Under the pieces are notes generated by a model that saw nothing but the letters and a program-made list of their open reading frames with translations, searched no databases and was not told where the DNA came from. A stretch of 64,000 nucleotides of DNA from an uncultured Opitutaceae bacterium (lineage in GTDB: Bacteria > Verrucomicrobiota > Verrucomicrobiia > Opitutales > Opitutaceae): the NCBI GenBank assembly GCA_951813085.1, contig OX638348.1, forward strand, positions 4,535,627 to 4,599,626, in the 5' to 3' direction. The translations under genes were made by a program, and so were the position numbers. Numbering within the stretch: position 1 is the first letter of the stretch; each line of letters begins with the position of its first letter. Below, piece after piece: positions 58,302 to 64,000 of this stretch.

Positions 58302-59171
58302 ATGCTTGAAGTTAGAGCTCAGCTGCGCCCGACAGAATTTTCCGACGTCGAATCGCTGATATTCGAATCGGAGGGGATGGAGTCATGGAATTTGTATGAG
58401 AATTTCGATGACAAGGGATATTGGCTGCAAGGCGTATTTGAAAGCGAGTCCGATGCCATTTCAGGGAAGCAACGCTTCGAATCATTGATTTCTATCGAAA
58501 GCTCGCTGGTCATCAGCGAGCTAGAGGACAAGGACTGGAAAGAAAGCTACAAAGAGCATTTTAAGCCTTGGTCTATCGGGAATCTTCATTGGGCGCCCAT
58601 TTGGCTCAAGGAGGAGTATTCGATAGGCGAAGACGAGGAAGCGGTCTGGTTGGATCCGGGAATGGCGTTTGGAACCGGCAATCACGGGACGACCCGCTTG
58701 TGCGTGGAAGCGTTGATGGAATTCAACGCGAGTGGAAACGATGTCGATGAAGCGCGTCTTGTGGATGCGGGCTGTGGTTCCGGTATATTGGCGATTTCGG
58801 CGGCGAAGCTTGGGTTTAGGCATATCGAAGGATTTGACGTGGATGGCGATGCCGTGCGGATTGCGGAAGAGAATGCGACATTGAACGAAATTTCGAATAT
58901 TCGGTTTTCAACCTGCGGCTTGGTCGAAGGATTGGGGAAGGGTAGCATCGATTGCTTGCTCGCGAACATTCTCGCGAATGTCCTGGTTTCTAATTTCCGA
59001 TTATTGATTGATTCGGTCGCCCCGGGAGGGTGGCTGATACTAAGTGGAATTCTAAGGGAAGAGGTGGACGACGTCGCTTCCCATTTTAGGTCGGAAGGCG
59101 ATTGGGAAAGCGAGCGGATCAATCAGCTGGATGAATGGGCCAGCATTCGGCTCGTGAAGCGCCTTCGCTAG
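58302..59171 (+). CDS. prmA: Ribosomal protein L11 methyltransferase
   Basis: 289 residues. N-terminal substrate domain (SWNLYENFDDKGYWLQGVFE), then WLDPGMAFGTGNHGTTRLCV (the PrmA loop), LVDAGCGSGILAISAAKLGF (SAM site) and CLLANILANVLVSNFRLL. Trimethylates ribosomal protein L11. Starts one base after the P450 stop. Confidence 0.93.
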   Translation: MLEVRAQLRPTEFSDVESLIFESEGMESWNLYENFDDKGYWLQGVFESESDAISGKQRFESLISIESSLVISELEDKDWKESYKEHFKPWSIGNLHWAPIWLKEEYSIGEDEEAVWLDPGMAFGTGNHGTTRLCVEALMEFNASGNDVDEARLVDAGCGSGILAISAAKLGFRHIEGFDVDGDAVRIAEENATLNEISNIRFSTCGLVEGLGKGSIDCLLANILANVLVSNFRLLIDSVAPGGWLILSGILREEVDDVASHFRSEGDWESERINQLDEWASIRLVKRLR

Positions 59172-59192
59172 AGGGAAGTAGGATCGTTTGCC

Positions 59193-59849
59193 CTAGCGCT
59201 TGGTGAAGCTTGCCACGGCCTGCGAAGTGTCAGGATCGCAAAGCGCGTCGGAAACTGCCACGACCTGCGCGCCGCCCGATTCCCGAACCTTATCGACGTT
59301 GTTCCGTTTAATGCCGCCGATGCAGAAAAAGGGGATCTCCGGTTCTTGGGAGGCGACCCATTTGACTAGAGAGAGCCCAACGGGTTCGTAGCTGGGCTTT
59401 GTTTGAGTCGCAAAAATCGGTCCAACTGCAAAGTAGTTGAGAGTGCCTTTAGGTAGATCCATGGCGGACTTGGACTGCGCGATCGAATGCGTAGATAGAC
59501 CGAGCGCTCGGCTGGGGCCCAGTTTTTGGCGCGCTTTGATCGGGGGGATGTCGTCTTGCCCGACATGGAGTCCGATGTCATCGAACTGAAGGCAAAGCTC
59601 CAGGTCATCGTTGATGATAAGAAGAGGACGATTGCTTACCGAAGACTCTGCGCGGTGACGGATTACGGTTGAAAGCAGCTCGTACCTCTCGGTGGCGGAT
59701 TCCTTTTTTGCGCGGACTTGAATTACGCCAGCGCCACCATTGGCTAATCCATCGTATTTTTCTATCCAATCTTGAGGGGAAACATATCCGCTGTCGAGAA
59801 TTCCGTAGAATCGAGCGCTCTCGAGCGCATTCTGAATGTCGTCGGTCAT
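59193..59849 (-). CDS. thiE: Thiamine-phosphate synthase
   Basis: 218 residues from ATG 59849 (MTDDIQNALESARFYGILDS). Conserved parts: GGAGVIQVRAKKESATERYE, PLLIINDDLELCLQFDDIGL, HVGQDDIPPIKARQKLG, NYFAVGPIFATQTKPS and FFCIGGIKRNNV. Joins HMP-diphosphate and thiazole phosphate. No TPP riboswitch was seen upstream. Confidence 0.9.
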   Translation of the reverse strand: MTDDIQNALESARFYGILDSGYVSPQDWIEKYDGLANGGAGVIQVRAKKESATERYELLSTVIRHRAESSVSNRPLLIINDDLELCLQFDDIGLHVGQDDIPPIKARQKLGPSRALGLSTHSIAQSKSAMDLPKGTLNYFAVGPIFATQTKPSYEPVGLSLVKWVASQEPEIPFFCIGGIKRNNVDKVRESGGAQVVAVSDALCDPDTSQAVASFTKR

Positions 59850-59987
59850 ATTGGCGGCTTGCGTTCGCAATACTGATCGGAAGTGAATTGGGAAATAGCA
59901 AACTAGAAATTCTGGATACAACCCGGGAACTGGAGAATGGTATGGACATGACCGGGAGTACCTGTCGATTTGGTCGAACTGTCTTGC

Positions 59988-61556
59988 ATGAAATTGATTT
60001 GGCCGGTGAACGATTCCAAAATATGGGTAGAAGCGGTTCCGCGACTGCTGCTGGTCGTTTTTCTCGCGCTGTTCGGCTGGGAGATACAGCGTAACGCCCT
60101 TTCGTTCGCGGGCGGGGCTGATTCTAGCGGTTACCTATACAACGCGCGATTGCTGATTGAAGGAGACTTGTACGGTGACGTTCGGGAGATTGGGGAACTG
60201 CCATTCGATACGTTTCACCCAACTGTCTATCAACCGCTCGGTTTTCACATCGAGCCCAAGCACGAGCGTCTGCGTCCTTCCTATCCCTTTGGACTGCCGC
60301 TCTTGCTTGCCTTCTTGGATTTATTCGTGGGGACGGACCTATCGGTTATTATAGGGATAACGCTCATTGCGGTAGCGACACCGTTGGGGGTCTATTTACT
60401 CAGTCGAGAACTTGGGTTGTCTGCGTGGTGGGCCTTGTGTTCCGCAATTCTCCTGAGCGTTAATCCCGTCTATGTCTTTATGGCATTGAGCCCAATGTCA
60501 GATGCGTTGTCGACGTGCCTGGGAGTGTATTGCGTCTACTTTTCATTGAAGGTTGGGTTGGAAGGAAAAAGGGCAAGCGCCTACGCTATCCTGGTCGGAT
60601 TCATTTTCGCATGGCTAGTGATTACTCGATTGTCGAATGCGCTATTCGCCTTGCCGATACTGGTGGCCCTTGTTCGTAGGGAGGCGCCGGTTAGACGATA
60701 TATTCTGATTATTCTGGGTGGCCTGCCTGGGCTCGTATTCTTCACTACAATAAACACTACGCTGTATGGGGGCCCTTTCAAATCTGGATATGTCGGACAC
60801 TTCGAATTATTCCAGCTCGAGTATTTCTGGAAAACAGCTCGTCATTTCGCCTATTGGATATGGACGACTATGGGATCGGTGATAGTGGTACCTTTTATTT
60901 TATCAATATTTTGGATACGAAAAAATACGGAACTAATCTTAATGCTTTGGCTGTGGACGCTTTCGATTTTCGTGTTGTATGCGTTTTATTACCACTCGAG
61001 CGAAACCTGGTGGTATCTTCGTTTTATTCTACCTGGGTTTCCTGCGGTAGTGATTTGTGGGATGGTTACGCTCCAGTACGGTAGCGAGTACCTTTGCCAA
61101 AAAGTCAATTGGCGACATTTAGGCATAGTGATTGCTGGAGCTACTATGATATTCGGCGCGAATTGGGGGTGGAATTGGACGGAACGGCTCGTGCATCGAG
61201 GCCCGAGAAGCGATGAAATCTATTTTCAATTCAAGAACTGGGCCGACAGGAACGCGGCGCCTGAGGCCTTCATGGTTTGCATGCAGTTGAGCGGATGCGC
61301 CTATTATTATCTGCCGAATCCAATTGTCCGATACGATTTCCTAAAGCCAGAGGATTGGGAGAAGCTGGTGCGGGAGGCCCATCGGCAAGACCTGGAGATA
61401 TTTGCGCCCCTATTTATGTTCGAGTGGAAGGAGCAGGAGGTACATCGCAAACGAATTCCAGGCGTTTGGGAGTTGGAAGAGTCTTTTAGGGACAGCCACC
61501 TGTATCGTTTAGATACGGGAGCCACGCTTGCATTGATAAACGGTCCCAATGGGTGA
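59988..61556 (+). CDS. GT-C type membrane glycosyltransferase-like protein
   Basis: 522 residues with about ten hydrophobic segments (LLLVVFLALFGWEI; VIIGITLIAVATPLGVYLL; GIVIAGATMIFGANWGW). The early ADSSGYLYNARLLIEGDLYG and later PMSDALSTCLG stretches match the layout of GT-C/ArnT-like dolichyl-type transferases, with an acidic pair after the first segment. Lipid-linked sugar donor and acceptor are unknown. A start at 59970 is also possible. Confidence 0.7.
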   Translation: MKLIWPVNDSKIWVEAVPRLLLVVFLALFGWEIQRNALSFAGGADSSGYLYNARLLIEGDLYGDVREIGELPFDTFHPTVYQPLGFHIEPKHERLRPSYPFGLPLLLAFLDLFVGTDLSVIIGITLIAVATPLGVYLLSRELGLSAWWALCSAILLSVNPVYVFMALSPMSDALSTCLGVYCVYFSLKVGLEGKRASAYAILVGFIFAWLVITRLSNALFALPILVALVRREAPVRRYILIILGGLPGLVFFTTINTTLYGGPFKSGYVGHFELFQLEYFWKTARHFAYWIWTTMGSVIVVPFILSIFWIRKNTELILMLWLWTLSIFVLYAFYYHSSETWWYLRFILPGFPAVVICGMVTLQYGSEYLCQKVNWRHLGIVIAGATMIFGANWGWNWTERLVHRGPRSDEIYFQFKNWADRNAAPEAFMVCMQLSGCAYYYLPNPIVRYDFLKPEDWEKLVREAHRQDLEIFAPLFMFEWKEQEVHRKRIPGVWELEESFRDSHLYRLDTGATLALINGPNG

Positions 61557-61560
61557 GGGC

Positions 61561-62091
61561 TTAGTCGCTCTGCTTCTTATCCTCGGATGTCGGTTCTAAG
61601 GCGCTCCTTGGCTGGATGACCGTTTCGCCTTCTGGCAGAGCTTTCTCTTCCGGGATCTCGTCGACGTCATTCTTCCCGAAGCTCGTGACCATGATCTCTA
61701 TAGTTCCGATCTGGTCGAAACTGAGTGATTTTTGAAGAAGCTCGGAAATTCGTGTTTGGAGACGTTCGCTGGTTTCCTTAAGGTTTTCGGGAGAAGATAA
61801 GCGCAGGGATACGGCTGTGTTCAGCTTGTCGCCGACGATTTTCACTACGGCTCGCGCGGCTTCTACATAGTCGTCCTTGAGGCAGGCTTGTCGAATCAAG
61901 TCCTGAAGCGCTTTGCGCGAGACCAGTACTGAACCCGTCGCGCTTGAGAATGCTGTCAGACGGGCAGGCGGCTTCTTCAGCATCCTGCTAAGCCCGATGA
62001 TCACGAGTACGAATACGACGAATATGCCGATTAGGGCATACGCCGGCAGCGTTTCAATGAATTCGTTCGCCTCTTTGAAAACGTCCGGCAT
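61561..62091 (-). CDS. Hypothetical membrane-anchored protein (Asp23 neighbour)
   Basis: 176 residues. One N-terminal membrane segment (AYALIGIFVVFVLVIIGLSR), then a soluble domain (SVLVSRKALQDLIRQACLKD; TRISELLQKSLSFDQIGTIE) resembling alkaline-shock/Gls24-like or AmaP-type proteins. It lies 23 bases downstream of the Asp23 gene on the same strand and may anchor it. Confidence 0.65.
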   Translation of the reverse strand: MPDVFKEANEFIETLPAYALIGIFVVFVLVIIGLSRMLKKPPARLTAFSSATGSVLVSRKALQDLIRQACLKDDYVEAARAVVKIVGDKLNTAVSLRLSSPENLKETSERLQTRISELLQKSLSFDQIGTIEIMVTSFGKNDVDEIPEEKALPEGETVIQPRSALEPTSEDKKQSD

Positions 62092-62114
62092 GCGTTCCGA
62101 TTCAAACCAAGCCG

Positions 62115-62531
62115 CTACGCGTCTTCAGTCTCCTGCGTTAAAGATTCATCGTCAGCCATTTTGACGCCCTCGATGATTACGTCTACATTCGCCACCGGTT
62201 TTCCTGTCATGTTCGTCACTTGCTTAGCGACGATCATCTGTAGCGTCTCAGCCGTTTTGGCGAGCTCTACGCCGTACTCCATGAGTACACGGATTTCGAT
62301 CTGATAGTTCCCAGCTTCATCTTCGGAGACGCGAACGCCCTTGTCGGATTCCTTGCTAGAGATCTGAGCGATAAAGTTCTCGACGAAATTGCCTCCAACA
62401 GCGAGCACTCCCGCAACATTGATTGCCGCCATCTTTACGATCGTGGAGACGACGGTGTGATTCACCTTTATCTGGCCCATTGACGCTTCGTTGTCATCGC
62501 CTGATTCGATTGTGCTTTCTTGAGGTTCCAT
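62115..62531 (-). CDS. Asp23/Gls24-family envelope protein
   Basis: 138 residues. GQIKVNHTVVSTIVKMAAIN, VAGVLAVGGNFVENFIAQIS, QIEIRVLMEYGVELAKTAET and VTNMTGKPVANVDVIIEGVK are the Asp23 pattern (alkaline shock/envelope stress). Next to a membrane-anchored partner. Confidence 0.88.
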   Translation of the reverse strand: MEPQESTIESGDDNEASMGQIKVNHTVVSTIVKMAAINVAGVLAVGGNFVENFIAQISSKESDKGVRVSEDEAGNYQIEIRVLMEYGVELAKTAETLQMIVAKQVTNMTGKPVANVDVIIEGVKMADDESLTQETEDA

Positions 62532-62692
62532 TTTGGTCCTTGGTTTAAATTGGATGGGTTGCGATCGCGCCTTTACTAGATTCTCGCGGCACTATCAGCA
62601 ATTACTAAGAATCGTCTGAAATAGGAAATGTTTCAAGCGAAGAGGTGAATAATTGAAAAAACTGCTTCTTATTGGGGGTGCGGAGCTCTGCC

Positions 62693-64000
62693 TCAGTCGA
62701 ATTTTGGTTTTCGCTCCAAGAAATCTTCCATAAAGGCGGTTGTCGCTTCACCCGCTTGGAATTTCGGATCGCTGATAATTGCTTTTTGAAGCGGTATGGT
62801 CGTCTTGACTCCTCGAACGATGTATTCGCTCAAGGCGCGATACATGCGCTCCATAGCGACCTCACGAGTCCGGCCGTAGGTAATTAGCTTGCCGATCATG
62901 CTATCGTAGTAGGGAGGGATGATATATCCTCCGTATGCATGAGAATCGACGCGAACGCCGTGCCCGCCTGGCGCGTAGTAAAGATCGATGCACCCTGGGC
63001 TAGGGATGAAGTTGCGAGCGGGATCCTCCGCATTGATGCGACACTCAATAGCGTGATAGTTGAATTTCACCTCATCCTGGGTGAATGAGAGCGGCTCGCC
63101 CTGGGCTATTAGGATTTGCTGCTTGATCAGGTCGATTCCAGTTACTTCCTCGGTTACGGGATGCTCGACCTGTATTCGGGTATTCATTTCCAGGAAGTAG
63201 AAATCTCCCTCCGAATCGACGAGAAACTCGATGGTCCCCGCGCCTTCATAGTCGGCGGCCTTGGTGGCTGCGATAGCCGCTTCGCCCATGCGCTTGCGCA
63301 AGTCCTCGTTAACGAACGGAGATGGGGCTTCTTCGATGAGCTTTTGGTGACGACGCTGGATGGAGCAGTCGCGTTCGCCAAGGTGAACCACGTTGCCCTG
63401 CTGGTCGGCGAGGACCTGAAATTCGATGTGGCGTGGATTTTCAATGTACTTCTCGATGAGTACTTCGCCATTGCCGAATGCCTTCTCGGCTTCGCTGCGG
63501 GCCATGATAAACTCCTTGCGGAGAGAAATGTCGTTGCGAGCGATGCGCAGACCTTTGCCGCCACCACCAGCGACTGCCTTGATCATGACCGGGTAGCCCA
63601 CCTCGCTGGCGATGCGAACCGCTTCGTCTTCGCTGTCGACAGTGCCGTCGCTGCCACCGCAAATAGGCACGCCTACCTTTTGAACGGTCTCTTTTGCTAC
63701 GGCCTTGTCGCCCATCTTGCGAATCGCTTGGGCGGAAGGGCCGATGAACTTTATGTTGCATGATTCGCACTGCTCGGCGAAATCCGCGTTCTCCGCCAGG
63801 AATCCGTAGCCTGGGTGGATAGCGTCTACATCTGCGATTTCGGCGGCGCTGATGATTCGATCGGCTTTGAGGTAGCTCTCGAAGCTCTGGGGCCCTCCGA
63901 TACATATCGCTTCGTCCGCGAGCTGAACATGAAGAGATTCCACGTCAGCCTCTGAATAGACGGCAAGCGTTTTAATTCCTAGCTCTCGGCAGGCGCGAAC
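62693..64000 (-). CDS. accC: Acetyl-CoA carboxylase biotin carboxylase subunit (N-terminus outside window)
   Basis: The frame is open at the right window edge ([19 protein letters not shown] precedes [17 protein letters not shown]), so the first ~20 residues are missing. ATP-grasp signatures: [56 protein letters not shown] and [19 protein letters not shown]. It carboxylates biotin on AccB; accB would be expected upstream beyond the window. Confidence 0.95.
   Translation of the reverse strand, partial: VRACRELGIKTLAVYSEADVESLHVQLADEAICIGGPQSFESYLKADRIISAAEIADVDAIHPGYGFLAENADFAEQCESCNIKFIGPSAQAIRKMGDKAVAKETVQKVGVPICGGSDGTVDSEDEAVRIASEVGYPVMIKAVAGGGGKGLRIARNDISLRKEFIMARSEAEKAFGNGEVLIEKYIENPRHIEFQVLADQQGNVVHLGERDCSIQRRHQKLIEEAPSPFVNEDLRKRMGEAAIAATKAADYEGAGTIEFLVDSEGDFYFLEMNTRIQVEHPVTEEVTGIDLIKQQILIAQGEPLSFTQDEVKFNYHAIECRINAEDPARNFIPSPGCIDLYYAPGGHGVRVDSHAYGGYIIPPYYDSMIGKLITYGRTREVAMERMYRALSEYIVRGVKTTIPLQKAIISDPKFQAGEATTAFMEDFLERKPKFD

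Noticed and set aside
59850-59987. TPP riboswitch before thiE
   Set aside because: The short divergent spacer has no CTGAGA-type element.
63116-63763. 215-codon plus-strand frame
   Set aside because: Antisense to accC.

Overview
The window looks like a chromosome segment of a Verrucomicrobiota bacterium, most likely of the class Opitutia (Opitutae). The reasons are the core gene set (hprK next to lptB/lptA/lptC/kdsC, a fused E1 alpha/beta dehydrogenase, a RodZ-like protein, ligA, dnaA) and the C-terminal domain of the subtilase at 23-25 kb, a type I associate with secreted proteins of this group. That assignment is inference from gene content; there is no rRNA gene to confirm it.

Layout. 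(1) 1-4.1 kb: defence locus with a SIR2-type protein (5' end outside the window), a HerA-type ATPase and a Cas4-like/DEDD dual-nuclease protein (DUF2779 type). (2) 4.3-7.2 kb: block A, with tRNA-Leu(CAA), a truncated tRNA-Leu, tRNA-Pro(GGG) and a vanZ-like gene, interrupted by an IS1595-type element (copy 1). (3) 7.2-15.9 kb: a mosaic of a decayed integrase, a NotI-type restriction-modification (R-M) operon, prophage or gene-transfer-agent remnants (P63C protein, holin pieces), a toxin-antitoxin pair, and a divergent R-M pair whose methyltransferase carries a ribbon-helix-helix domain. (4) 15.9-16.4 kb: block B, a near-identical second copy of the tRNA block. Its tRNA-Pro is the attachment site of an 11.1-kb island (16.4-27.5 kb) with integrase, helix-turn-helix protein, polymerase-like protein, exonuclease fusion, subtilase and lipoproteins; several of these are frameshifted. 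(5) 27.5-46.4 kb: the second, frameshifted vanZ copy, then core genes ligA, dnaA (with candidate DnaA boxes upstream), hprK, the lpt genes, kdsC, E1 dehydrogenase, rpiB, rodZ-like, hydrolase, DUF3500, ftsK and manA. (6) 46.5-50.95 kb: a second IS1595-type element (copy 2) carrying an AT-rich BcgI-like R-M system. (7) 51-64 kb: grpE-dnaJ, a PQQ-propeller protein, methyltransferase, condensation-type acyltransferase, a cytochrome P450 interrupted by an amber codon, prmA, thiE, a GT-C type membrane protein, an Asp23 protein and the 3' part of accC.

The main theme is stacking of defence and R-M genes around a duplicated tRNA-Leu/tRNA-Pro site. The most unusual structure is the pair of IS1595-type elements. 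They share their ends, their transposase and a small terminal reading frame, but carry different nuclease or R-M cargo in between. Frameshifts are frequent in the accessory DNA and rare in the core genes. This suggests real decay, although indel errors in the assembly cannot be excluded from sequence alone.
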